NCBI GenBank assembly: GCA_963663395.1
Contig: OY760226.1
Span: forward strand, 1,426,001 to 1,490,000
Origin: Azophilus sp963663395
GTDB taxonomy: Bacteria; Pseudomonadota; Gammaproteobacteria; Pseudomonadales; Azotimanducaceae
Direction: 5' to 3'
Length of the DNA stretch: 64,000 nt
Within the stretch, counting starts at the first letter, position 1; every line of letters begins with the position of its first letter. Made by a program: the position numbers and the translations under genes. The notes under the pieces are model-generated. The model searched no databases. It was not told the origin of the DNA and saw only the letters and a list, made by a program, of their open reading frames with translations. This document shows, in pieces, positions 25,238 to 33,489 of this stretch.

Positions 25238-26219
25238 CCCCCGGGAACTGGCCTCCAGCCTGTCCGGCACCCTGAGGCCGGTCTACCTGGTGACCGGCGA
25301 CGAGACCCTGCTGGTCGAGGAGGCATGCGAACTCGTGCTCAAGGCCGCGGCAGGCCAGGGATTTGCCGAGCGCAAGGTGCTGCATGTGGAACCCGGCTTC
25401 AAGTGGCACGAGCTACTGGCCGAAGCCGCCTCGCTCTCGCTCTTTGCGGAAAAGAAACTGCTCGATCTGCGGGTGCCGGCCAACAAGTTCGACAAGCAGG
25501 CGTCAGAGGCACTGCGCGAATACGTGGGCGACATCAGCCCGGACAATGTCCTGCTGGTCAGAACGGGCCGCCTGCAGTCCCGCCAGCGTTCCAGCGCCTG
25601 GTACAAGGCGATCGATTCCGCGGGCGCCGTCGTTCCCGTCTGGCCCATCGATCAGCGCGAATTGACGGGCTGGCTGGCCCGAAGGGCGCGCGACGCAGGC
25701 CTGGACCTGACGCGCGAAGCCCTCGCCTGGCTTGCCGACCGGGTGGAAGGCAACCTGCTGGCCGCAGCGCAGGAAATCGACAAGCTGAAGCTTGCCGACC
25801 TGCAGCAGCCCATCGATGCGGAGAGCCTGGCAGCCGCGGTTTCCGACGCCGCCCACTACGATGCCTTCGAGTTGATCGACGCGGTATTCGCCGGCGATGC
25901 CCGGCGCGTCCGCCGCGTGCTGGCGACGCTTCGCGAAGAGGGCATCTCGCTGTTCGCCCTGTTGGGCGCCTTTACCAGCCAGCTACGCGGCATCGACTCG
26001 GGACGCTGGATGCCCCAGCAGAGAAAGCGGCTGATTCCCGGCTTCAAGCGACGCGCCGGTTCCCCGGAACGCGTGCTCGCCCAGGTCGCCCTCATCGACC
26101 AGCAAGGCAAGGGCGAACTGCGCGGCGATGCCTGGCTGTCGTTCGAACGATTGCTGGTACGGTTGTGCGGCGTACGCCTGCCGGCCCTGGAAAGAGAGGC
26201 GCGCTACCTACGACGTTGA
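25227..26219 (+). CDS. holA: DNA polymerase III subunit delta
   Basis: The delta subunit opens the beta sliding clamp during clamp loading. The 330-residue product from GTG 25227 begins with VNPRELASSL and has the PVYLVTGDETLLVEEA segment of the inactive AAA-like domain I. The collar region is the C-terminal third (YDAFELIDAVFAGDARRV onward). Length is close to E. coli HolA (343). The start lies inside the 3' end of lptE (11-bp overlap). It ends the conserved block; no clear terminator follows within the next 125 bases. Confidence 0.93.
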   Translation: MQVNPRELASSLSGTLRPVYLVTGDETLLVEEACELVLKAAAGQGFAERKVLHVEPGFKWHELLAEAASLSLFAEKKLLDLRVPANKFDKQASEALREYVGDISPDNVLLVRTGRLQSRQRSSAWYKAIDSAGAVVPVWPIDQRELTGWLARRARDAGLDLTREALAWLADRVEGNLLAAAQEIDKLKLADLQQPIDAESLAAAVSDAAHYDAFELIDAVFAGDARRVRRVLATLREEGISLFALLGAFTSQLRGIDSGRWMPQQRKRLIPGFKRRAGSPERVLAQVALIDQQGKGELRGDAWLSFERLLVRLCGVRLPALEREARYLRR

Positions 26220-26343
26220 GCGTGGCCCCGCGGGACCCGAAATCTCCACTGTTCTACAACGTTCTGCAACTGTACTTTCCGTTTGGTGGTCTAGATGCAA
26301 AGTACGTTTTCGTTTGATTGAAACGGCGCCTGTCGAACGGATG

Positions 26344-26886
26344 CTAATTGATATGGGTTTGCGCTTCGTTGCCCAATCGCACCAGCCGCAGTGAGCCGTT
26401 GCCGTTGTCGAAGGTGGTCACCGAGCCGTTGTCCGGCTGGAATATCACCATCCGGTCATCGCTTTGTGCGGCCCCGACCGCAACGTTGATGGCGATGAAG
26501 TGGCAGAAGATTACACAGTCTTCGCGTTGCGACTTTACGCATTCCACCAGCGCATCCCGCCAGGCCAGGAGATCGGTGCCCAGGTCGAGCCAGCTTCCGG
26601 CCATGGCTTGGGAGAGCCAGCGCGAGCGCTCGGCGAGGTCCGTTGTGGGGAAGGGGATTTCGGCCACCCGGGGCTCGATTGTTACTTCCTGTTTCCACAG
26701 TTCCGCAAGGGGTTCAGAGGTCTGCCTGGCGCGGGCGAAGGGGCTGGAGAGGATTGGCAGCGGGCCCTTGCCGCTGAGGGAGGCCGCGGTGGCCCTGGCC
26801 TGTTCGCGGCCGAGGTCGTCGAGACCGGGGTCGAGGCCGTCGCCCACCCGGGCTTTGCCGTGCCGCACCATGTAAACTGTCGCCAT
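26344..26886 (-). CDS. histidine phosphatase family protein
   Basis: The 180-residue protein starts with the RHG motif (MVRHGKARVGD, His9 as the phospho-acceptor) and has the second catalytic His in VIFCHFIAINV and the SSPFARARQT arginine motif. It belongs to branch 1 of the phosphoglycerate-mutase-like phosphatases. Substrate cannot be told; SixA-like phosphohistidine phosphatases and small-molecule phosphatases are both possible. The gene is divergent from the cobS-like gene with about 80 bp between them, which may share a control region. Confidence 0.87.
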   Translation of the reverse strand: MATVYMVRHGKARVGDGLDPGLDDLGREQARATAASLSGKGPLPILSSPFARARQTSEPLAELWKQEVTIEPRVAEIPFPTTDLAERSRWLSQAMAGSWLDLGTDLLAWRDALVECVKSQREDCVIFCHFIAINVAVGAAQSDDRMVIFQPDNGSVTTFDNGNGSLRLVRLGNEAQTHIN

Positions 26887-26968
26887 TCAGGTTGCCTCTT
26901 CTGTTTTGCTGGTTCGCCCCCCGGCGGTTCCGTAAAATAGCGCGCTTTGCCCGGATTTGGGAGTATCA

Positions 26969-27970
26969 GTGACCATACTGGAATCGGGTCTGTCGCCGGA
27001 CCTCAAGCTCGACGCCAAGGTTTCCGTGCGGGAAGCGTTCGACATCGACCTCGACTTGGAGGTGCCGGCGTTCTCCGAACACACGCCGTACGTGCCGGTG
27101 GTGGACGACGACTACCTGTTCGACCGCGACACCACGCTGTCCATCCTGGCGGGGTTCGGCCACAACCGGCGGGTGATGATCCAGGGCTATCACGGCACCG
27201 GCAAGTCCACGCACGTCGAACAGATTGCCGCGCGGCTCAACTGGCCATGCCTCAGGATCAACCTCGACAGCCACATCAGCCGCATCGACCTGGTCGGCAA
27301 GGACGCCATCGTCGTCGAGGACGGCAAGCAGATCACCGCGTTCAAGGAGGGCATCCTGCCCTGGGCGCTGCAGCACCCGGTGGCGCTGTGCTTCGACGAA
27401 TACGATGCCGGGCGGCCGGACGTCATGTTCGTCATCCAGCGTGTACTGGAAGTCGAGGGCAAGCTGACCCTGCTCGACCAGAACAAGGTGATTTCCCCGC
27501 ACCCACACTTCCGCCTGTTTTCCACCACCAACACAGTCGGCCTGGGCGATACCACCGGGCTCTATCACGGCACGCAGCAGATCAACCAGGGGCAGATGGA
27601 CCGCTGGAGCATCGTCACCACCCTGAACTACCTCGAGCACGATGCGGAAACCGACATCGTGCTCGGCAAGGCGAAAAGCTACGCCGGCAGCGAGGCGGGC
27701 CGCCGCGCCGTGTCCAACATGGTGTCCGTGGCCGACCTCACCCGACAGGGGTTCATCAACGGCGACGTATCCGTCGTCATGTCTCCCCGCACCGTCCTCA
27801 CCTGGGCGCAGAATGCCGAGATTTTCGGCGATTCGGGGTTCGCGTTCCGGGTCACCTTTCTCAACAAGTGCGATGAACTGGAGCGGCCAATCGTGGCCGA
27901 GTACTACCAGCGCTGCATGGGGGAAGACCTGGGCGATGCGACGGCGGGCATAACGCTGCGCACGGCCTGA
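26969..27970 (+). CDS. cobS: CobS-like AAA+ ATPase (cobaltochelatase subunit family)
   Basis: The 333-residue AAA+ protein has an N-terminal FDIDLDLEVPAFSE/YVP segment characteristic of CobS, Walker A GYHGTGKS, Walker B ALCFDEYD, and an Arg-finger/sensor region DRWSIV. In aerobic cobalamin synthesis CobS and CobT power cobalt insertion by CobN. I choose GTG 26969 because GGGAG (26959-26963) stands 5 nt before it. The cobT-like gene follows after 14 bp. No cobN or other cobalamin gene is in the window, so the role may be as a general MoxR/VWA-type chaperone pair. Confidence 0.88.
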   Translation: MTILESGLSPDLKLDAKVSVREAFDIDLDLEVPAFSEHTPYVPVVDDDYLFDRDTTLSILAGFGHNRRVMIQGYHGTGKSTHVEQIAARLNWPCLRINLDSHISRIDLVGKDAIVVEDGKQITAFKEGILPWALQHPVALCFDEYDAGRPDVMFVIQRVLEVEGKLTLLDQNKVISPHPHFRLFSTTNTVGLGDTTGLYHGTQQINQGQMDRWSIVTTLNYLEHDAETDIVLGKAKSYAGSEAGRRAVSNMVSVADLTRQGFINGDVSVVMSPRTVLTWAQNAEIFGDSGFAFRVTFLNKCDELERPIVAEYYQRCMGEDLGDATAGITLRTA

Positions 27971-27984
27971 GCACAACCAGCGCC

Positions 27985-29811
27985 GTGTCGGTCGAACTGG
28001 AACATCCGCTGGAATCCTTCAAGCGCGCCACCGTCGCCACGGTGCGGGCCATTGCGGAAGACAACGAGGTCGAGGTCGCCTTCGGCCAGGGTTCCCCCGT
28101 GCTGCGCGGCAACCGGGTGCGCATGCCGCTGCCCACCGTGGGCTGCGACGACGCGGAAATCAATTCGGTGCGCGGCATCGGCGATGAACTGGCGCTGAAA
28201 CTCCGGTTCCACGACGAGGCCGTGCACAACCGTTTCGCGCCGCGCAGCGGTCCCGCCCAGGAAATGTTCGAGTGGATCGAGGATGCGCGCATCGCCTCCA
28301 TCGGTTCGCGGCGCTTCGAGGGCGTGGCGCAGAACCTCGAGGCATCCCTTGAGGCGCATTGCCGCCAGGCGGAATTCGACAGCGTCGTGGATGTATCCGA
28401 AGCACCCCTGTCGGTGGCCGTCGGCCTGCTGGTCAGGCAGCACCTGACCGGCCGCGAACTGCCGCCGTCGGCGGAAAACCTCGTCCAGTTCTGGCGTGAT
28501 CATGTCCAGGAGAACGCCGGCGACGACATCGCGGCGCTGAAGGGTTGCCTGCACGACCAGCGCCGGTTCGCCACCGTCTGCCGCGAGATCATCGCGGATC
28601 TCGGCCTGGGCGCGGAACTGGAAGATCCGCTGGAGGAACTGGACAACCAGGACGAAACCGAGGCCAGCGACGAGGATGCGGAGGGCGACGCGGAGTTCGA
28701 CCCGGACGACGTGGTGATCGATGACGAGGGCCTGACCGATGAATCCGCCGACGGCGAAGCGTCGCTGATGGAAATGGATGCGGACCTCGATTCAGAGGAA
28801 CTCGGCGCCGAGGCAGACCCGGACGAGGCACCCCTGGTCATGCCGGACGACGCGGGCCGCATCCGTATGGATGTCAACTACCAGGCCTACACCGGCGAGT
28901 TCGACGAGGTGGTGCCCGCCGAGGAACTGTGCGACCCGGATGAACTGTCGCGCCTGCGGACATTGCTCGACCAGCAGCTTCTGCCCCTGCAGCACGCCAC
29001 CGCAAAGCTCGCCAACCGCCTGCAGCGGCGCCTGATGGCCAAGCAGAACCGCACCTGGGAGTTCGATCTGGACGAGGGCATCCTCGACTCCTCCCGGCTT
29101 GCCCAGGTGGTGGTCGATCCCATGAACCCGCTGGCGTACAAGCAGGAAAAGGAGATGGACTTCCGCGACACAGTGGTCACCCTGCTGATCGACAGCTCGG
29201 GTTCCATGCGTGGCCGCTCCATCACCATTGCCGCCATGTGTGCCGACATACTCGGCCGCACGCTCGAGCGCTGCTCGGTGCGGGTGGAGATCCTCGGGTT
29301 CACCACCCGGGGATGGCGGGGCGGCCGCTCACGGGAGAAGTGGATCGCCGAGGGCAAACCCGCCCATCCCGGGCGCCTTAACGACCTGCGCCACATCGTC
29401 TACAAGGCCGCCGACGACACTTGGCACCGTTCGCGCAAGCACCTCGGGCTGATGATGCGCGAGGAAATGCTGAAGGAGAACATCGACGGCGAGGCGCTCA
29501 TCTGGGCGCACAACCGCATCGTGGTGCGCCCGGAAGAGCGCAAGGTGCTGATGGTGATCTCCGACGGCCTGCCGGTGGACAACTCCACGCTGCTCGTGAA
29601 CCCGAGCAATTACCTGGAGCAGCACCTCAAGTACGCCATCGACAGCATCGAAGTGCAGTCGCCCGTGGAACTGCTCGCCATCGGCATCGGCCACGATGTC
29701 ACCCACCACTACCGGCGGGCGGTGACCATCACCGACGCGGAACAGCTCGGCGGGGCGATGACCGAGCAACTCGCGGCGCTGTTCGAAGTGGAAAAGGCCG
29801 GCGCCCGCTGA
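27985..29811 (+). CDS. cobT: CobT-like VWA protein (cobaltochelatase subunit family)
   Basis: The 608-residue protein (GTG start 27985) has the CobT layout: an N-terminal domain with an EWIEDARIASIGSRRFEGV helix, a strongly acidic linker (about 210-290, rich in Asp/Glu), and a C-terminal VWA domain with the MIDAS motif D403-S-S-G-S followed by the RSITIAAMCADILGR helix. It would form the ring complex with the CobS-like AAA+ partner and contact the chelatase or another client through the MIDAS site. It is 14 bp downstream of cobS and clearly co-transcribed. Confidence 0.88.
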   Translation: MSVELEHPLESFKRATVATVRAIAEDNEVEVAFGQGSPVLRGNRVRMPLPTVGCDDAEINSVRGIGDELALKLRFHDEAVHNRFAPRSGPAQEMFEWIEDARIASIGSRRFEGVAQNLEASLEAHCRQAEFDSVVDVSEAPLSVAVGLLVRQHLTGRELPPSAENLVQFWRDHVQENAGDDIAALKGCLHDQRRFATVCREIIADLGLGAELEDPLEELDNQDETEASDEDAEGDAEFDPDDVVIDDEGLTDESADGEASLMEMDADLDSEELGAEADPDEAPLVMPDDAGRIRMDVNYQAYTGEFDEVVPAEELCDPDELSRLRTLLDQQLLPLQHATAKLANRLQRRLMAKQNRTWEFDLDEGILDSSRLAQVVVDPMNPLAYKQEKEMDFRDTVVTLLIDSSGSMRGRSITIAAMCADILGRTLERCSVRVEILGFTTRGWRGGRSREKWIAEGKPAHPGRLNDLRHIVYKAADDTWHRSRKHLGLMMREEMLKENIDGEALIWAHNRIVVRPEERKVLMVISDGLPVDNSTLLVNPSNYLEQHLKYAIDSIEVQSPVELLAIGIGHDVTHHYRRAVTITDAEQLGGAMTEQLAALFEVEKAGAR

Positions 29812-29823
29812 CGCCCGGTCACG

Positions 29824-29883
29824 GGGAGGACGCCTGGAGTTCCGGGAGGACGCCCGGCCTTCCGGGAGGACGCCCGGAATTCC
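29824..29883. repeat. three tandem 20-bp repeats downstream of cobT
   Basis: Three head-to-tail units of 20 bp start at 29824, 29844 and 29864, each beginning GGGAGGACGCC and ending TTCC; a partial fourth starts at 29884. The third unit runs into a perfect palindrome CCCGGAATTCCGGG. No gene covers them. They could act as a weak transcription end for cobT or be a protein-binding array; nothing more can be said. Confidence 0.75.
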
Positions 29884-29977
29884 GGGAACATGCTGCCGAC
29901 TGAAGTTCGCGACGACCGCTCCCGAGCCGAATCCGTTCACGAACAGGTCCGGCTGGATCCGTGCGGAGCCGGAGGGG

Positions 29978-30265
29978 CTAGGCCTTGATGACCTGCATGC
30001 GCTCGATTTCCGGCGCGCCGGTCATCAGCCCGGCAAAGCCCGGCCCCGCGGCCCTGAAGTGCTCGGTCTTGCCGTGGGCATCGAGGTCTTCCTGGGTATC
30101 GTACAGCTCCAGCATGACGTAGTTGCCGTCTTCGCCCTTGCACATTGAATACATCTGGTTGCCCGGCTCGTTGGCGCGAACCTGGTCGATCAGTTTGGAC
30201 ATGTGTTCCTCGAAGGCGGCTTCCTTGCCTGGCGCAACGTGCAGTCTGGCGATCACGGCTATCAT
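29978..30265 (-). CDS. putative quinol monooxygenase (ABM domain)
   Basis: From ATG 30265 (GGAG eight bases upstream on the minus strand) the product is 95 residues, the size of a single antibiotic-biosynthesis-monooxygenase (dimeric ferredoxin-like) domain such as YgiN. Typical segments are IAVIARLHVAPGKEAAFEEH at the start and YVMLELYDTQEDLDAH in the middle. Members oxidise quinols or polyphenols without cofactor, or have no known enzyme activity. The longer frame to 30319 adds a non-conserved leader. It is divergent from the Nudix gene. Confidence 0.85.
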   Translation of the reverse strand: MIAVIARLHVAPGKEAAFEEHMSKLIDQVRANEPGNQMYSMCKGEDGNYVMLELYDTQEDLDAHGKTEHFRAAGPGFAGLMTGAPEIERMQVIKA

Positions 30266-30392
30266 GTGAGGTTCTCCGCAAAAGGCGGCGAGGATAGCAA
30301 CGAATCCGACGATGCCCAAGCGCGGCGCAAGGGCAATGGGCGGGTGCTAACCCGGCTCGCCCCACAATTTCGCCCGCAAACAGGAGACGTGG

Positions 30393-30947
30393 ATGCACCG
30401 GAGCAAACTGATCGCCGAACTCGATGCCTACGCGGTCCGCTTTCCCGAGGAGGCTGCGACGGCCCGGCGATTCCGCGATTTCGTCAGGCGCCACGGCGAC
30501 TGTTTCAAGCGGGAGTGCCTGCCCGGCCACGTTACCGGCAGTGCCTGGATCGTCGATTCGACCGGTACCCGGGCGTTGCTTACCCATCACAAAAAGCTGG
30601 GCCGCTGGCTGCAGCCGGGGGGTCACAGCGATGGGGTGGCGGATGGCCTTGTCGTAGCGCTTCGCGAAGCGCGGGAAGAAACAGGGCTCGAACTGGTTGC
30701 CTCTTCCGATACCCCCATGGACATCGACATTCACGAGATCCCCGCCCGTGGCGCGGAGCCTGCCCACCGGCACTATGACCTGCGTTATGCCCTGACCACG
30801 CGTTCCGATGCGTACACCGTCAGCGGCGAGTCTCATGACCTGGCCTGGGTGGGCTTCGATGAACTCGAGGCCTATACCAGCGAAGATTCGGTTTTGCGGT
30901 TGCGGCGCAAATGGCTGCAAGGAAAGCGCGGGCCCGCCGTGCGGTGA
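30393..30947 (+). CDS. Nudix hydrolase
   Basis: The 184-residue protein has a Nudix box centred on ALREAREETGLE (about 89-100), with the preceding PGGHSDG turn. The first Glu of the textbook Nudix box is not present in this position (Ala instead), whereas the REAREE core is intact; the same form is seen in a known subgroup that reads GGHxD. An N-terminal helical region (1-45) precedes the fold. Such proteins hydrolyse nucleoside diphosphate derivatives; the substrate is unknown. The stop codon is one base from the stop of the convergent SulP gene. Confidence 0.85.
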   Translation: MHRSKLIAELDAYAVRFPEEAATARRFRDFVRRHGDCFKRECLPGHVTGSAWIVDSTGTRALLTHHKKLGRWLQPGGHSDGVADGLVVALREAREETGLELVASSDTPMDIDIHEIPARGAEPAHRHYDLRYALTTRSDAYTVSGESHDLAWVGFDELEAYTSEDSVLRLRRKWLQGKRGPAVR

Positions 30948-30948
30948 A

Positions 30949-33189
30949 TCAGGGTTGCGCCTCGCCGACTCCGGAGACTTCGCCAGGCGGCTCGGGGTTC
31001 GCGTCCGGCGCCGGGGCGCTCAGCAGAAAACGGTACAGCCTGAGAGCCAGTGCCTGATCGCTTTCTTCAAGCAGCCGCAGAGCGAGGGAATCAAGCGTTG
31101 CCGTACGGCAGGGCGATTCCGCAACGGCCGTGATTGCCGAAGCGGTGGCGTCGAAGGCAGCGTGGGGGTTGACGGGCATTCCCGGGCCGATCTCGCGGAT
31201 CCGCACGCCGGCAGCGTCCAGAATGGAGATCCGGCCGTCAACGATGAACTGCAGGACGTCGCTGGCCTCGCCTGCGGCCAGGAGTGATTCGCCCGGGCCG
31301 TAATCACGGGGTTCCAGCCAGTCCCCGAGATCTTCGATCAGGTCTTCGAAGAGCGCCCCCCGATCCAGGTTTCGCTGCATCTCGTCGCCGACGGCCTCGA
31401 GCAGGGAAGACCTTGACACCCGGGCGTTACCGTCGGGCTGCCAATCCGCCAGCAGCTTGTCCTCGCAATGTTGCAGCGCCGAATCCGCATCGGCGGCGAA
31501 CACGAGCTTGCCGTAAACGGGCGGGGGCAGGTTGCGCCGCAGTTCACCGGCAAGCGTGTCGGGGGCACCGCCCAGCACCACCTCGGTACCGGCGCCCCGT
31601 GCCGCCAGGATGAAACGGCACATGGCATTGACCGTCGAAAAGTCCAGGCCGGTCACCGCGGTGAAGTCCAGCAGAATGCACAGCGGCCGGGGGTCGTCGC
31701 CGAGCGATTCCTTCAGCCTGTCTGCCAGCGGGTAGCCGCCGCCGAAGAACAGGTAACCCTGCAGCCGGTAACCCCTGACCCTGGGCCCCTCCGCGCGCAG
31801 GATGGCCCGGTCCGGCACAGGGCGAGCCCTGTTGCTGCGCACTTCGCGCGCCGTAAATGTGGATTCGAGTACCCCAGCGCGGCCCATTCGGAACACGAAG
31901 ACGATGACTGTAATGACCATGCCAAGCGCCACCCCTTCGAAAAATCCGAACGCCAGGATCGTCGCGAACACCGCCAGAATAATGGCGTAGTCGGTTCGCG
32001 GGACACGCTTGCGTACCTTCAGCAGCCACATGTCGAGCAGTGCGATGCCCGTGAACAGAAGCACGCCGCCCATCAGCGGCATCGGCACAAGCTTCAGCAG
32101 CGCATCGCCGAACAGCAGCGGCGAGCCCATTACCAGCGCCGCGACGATCCCGGTCGCGCGCAGGTCGACGCCGAACATCAGGCTGCGCAGGGAGGTGGGC
32201 ACCACCGGGCAGCTTGGCGGGCCGCCGCCGAGACCCGCCAACGCACCGGCGAAGCCGATGGCGCCGAATTCCCGGTTCCAGTCCAGTTCGCGGTTGGAGG
32301 CGACCTCCAGGCCGCCCACGTACATGACCACGCAGAGCAGGGTAACCAGCACCAGGGTGAGGATGTTCGGAATCTGCAGGGCGACGGCGCCCCAGTCGAT
32401 TCTGGCCGCATCGTCCGGTGAAACCGGGGGCCAGAGATTCGTATCCGACAGCCCCGAAAACAGGAGCCCCGCCGCTTCGGCTTCGCCATCGGTGATGCCC
32501 AGCACGGCGAGGCCGAGATGACAGAAGCCGGTCACCACGACGAAGCTCACCGGCATCAGCATGAAATTGGTCCAGCGCTGTGTGGCGAAGTACAGCCCGA
32601 ACCCGTAGGCGATGCCGATACCCCAGTTCGCAGCCACCAGCGGATCGAATAGCTTCGCCAGCGCATCGGCCTCCGCCCGCACGCCCATGAGCGACAGCGC
32701 CAGCCAGCAGGCGACGCCGCCGGTGCCCGCCACGAATCCCGAAGAAACCGGGTAGGGGATGAAGCGGACCAGGTTGGCGAGGCGAAAGCGGGCGATGAGC
32801 AGGGCACAAACAGCGGTGGCCATCGAGCACAGCACGACGATGGCGACCATGGTGGGAAACAGTTCGTCGCCGGTGGCGGTCAGCGAGCCGCCGATGACGC
32901 CCAGCATGAGCATGGTGGGTACGGCCGGCGCGGAGACCGCGCCCAGGAAACCACTGCCGAGCGCGATCACCACGCATCCGGCAAAGATGCCGAACAGCAC
33001 CAGGCCGATGCCCTGGGAAAGGTATGGGGCCAGGTCGCCCGAGAAAACCAGGGTCGCCAGGGCGATCTCGCCGATGACGACGCCGACACCGGAGACGAGG
33101 CCGACCGTCAGGACCGTGAGGGCCTTCTTCGCCCGGTCACTCGACGTAACGCCGCCGGCAACCCCGCCCCGCCGGGAATTCTCGCTCAT
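30949..33189 (-). CDS. SulP-family anion transporter with STAS and cyclic-nucleotide-binding-like domains
   Basis: The 746-residue protein has an N-terminal membrane part of about 12-14 hydrophobic segments (residues 20-430), with SulP features such as FIPYPVSSGFVAGTGG (the usual site of the GxxxG-rich TM). A STAS domain follows (about 455-570, PLCILLDFTAVTGLDFSTVNA with the conserved turn), and the C-terminal 150 residues include GESLLAAGEASDVLQFIVDG, a cNMP-binding-like beta roll. The family carries sulfate, bicarbonate or dicarboxylates. The third domain suggests control by a ligand, but key phosphate-binding residues (the RxA motif) are not evident. It is on its own, convergent with the Nudix gene. 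Confidence 0.85.
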   Translation of the reverse strand: MSENSRRGGVAGGVTSSDRAKKALTVLTVGLVSGVGVVIGEIALATLVFSGDLAPYLSQGIGLVLFGIFAGCVVIALGSGFLGAVSAPAVPTMLMLGVIGGSLTATGDELFPTMVAIVVLCSMATAVCALLIARFRLANLVRFIPYPVSSGFVAGTGGVACWLALSLMGVRAEADALAKLFDPLVAANWGIGIAYGFGLYFATQRWTNFMLMPVSFVVVTGFCHLGLAVLGITDGEAEAAGLLFSGLSDTNLWPPVSPDDAARIDWGAVALQIPNILTLVLVTLLCVVMYVGGLEVASNRELDWNREFGAIGFAGALAGLGGGPPSCPVVPTSLRSLMFGVDLRATGIVAALVMGSPLLFGDALLKLVPMPLMGGVLLFTGIALLDMWLLKVRKRVPRTDYAIILAVFATILAFGFFEGVALGMVITVIVFVFRMGRAGVLESTFTAREVRSNRARPVPDRAILRAEGPRVRGYRLQGYLFFGGGYPLADRLKESLGDDPRPLCILLDFTAVTGLDFSTVNAMCRFILAARGAGTEVVLGGAPDTLAGELRRNLPPPVYGKLVFAADADSALQHCEDKLLADWQPDGNARVSRSSLLEAVGDEMQRNLDRGALFEDLIEDLGDWLEPRDYGPGESLLAAGEASDVLQFIVDGRISILDAAGVRIREIGPGMPVNPHAAFDATASAITAVAESPCRTATLDSLALRLLEESDQALALRLYRFLLSAPAPDANPEPPGEVSGVGEAQP

Positions 33190-33310
33190 GACCCCTCGCT
33201 GCTGGCTGCCGGACCGGTTGACGAACCGCCCCTCCGGCGCGTCCGGCGACTATACCGCGCAAGTCCCGAAAAGCCAGCCGACACGGGTTTCGTCAGAGGC
33301 GCGCATCGCG

Positions 33311-33339
33311 TTGACACCCCCTGGCCGAATACCTAATGT
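33311..33339 (+). promoter_or_regulatory. sigma70-type promoter upstream of the first TonB-dependent receptor
   Basis: TTGACA (33311-33316) and TAATGT (33334-33339) are separated by exactly 17 bp. The start of transcription would be near 33346, leaving a leader of about 145 nt before ATG 33490. The 300-bp region 33190-33489 between the SulP and receptor genes holds no gene; AGAGGT just before ATG 33490 is the likely ribosome-binding site. Confidence 0.6.
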
Positions 33340-33489
33340 ACGGGCGTTGGAGCGGCCCCCTTTGAATTGGGGGAAGGGTCGTTTCCATGGGCTTGCGCCG
33401 GCTGATCTGAAGCGGCTGAATGCGGCCGCCCAGTTGGTTGACGGGAGTAGTACAAGCACGTCGACAACCTGATTTTGGAGAGGTAAATC

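Noticed and set aside
26969..29811. Evidence for a cobalamin biosynthesis locus
   Set aside because: Only the AAA+/VWA pair is present; no cobN or corrin genes are seen, so pathway presence is not claimed.
29824..29883. CRISPR-like array
   Set aside because: The units are contiguous without spacers; no cas genes are present.
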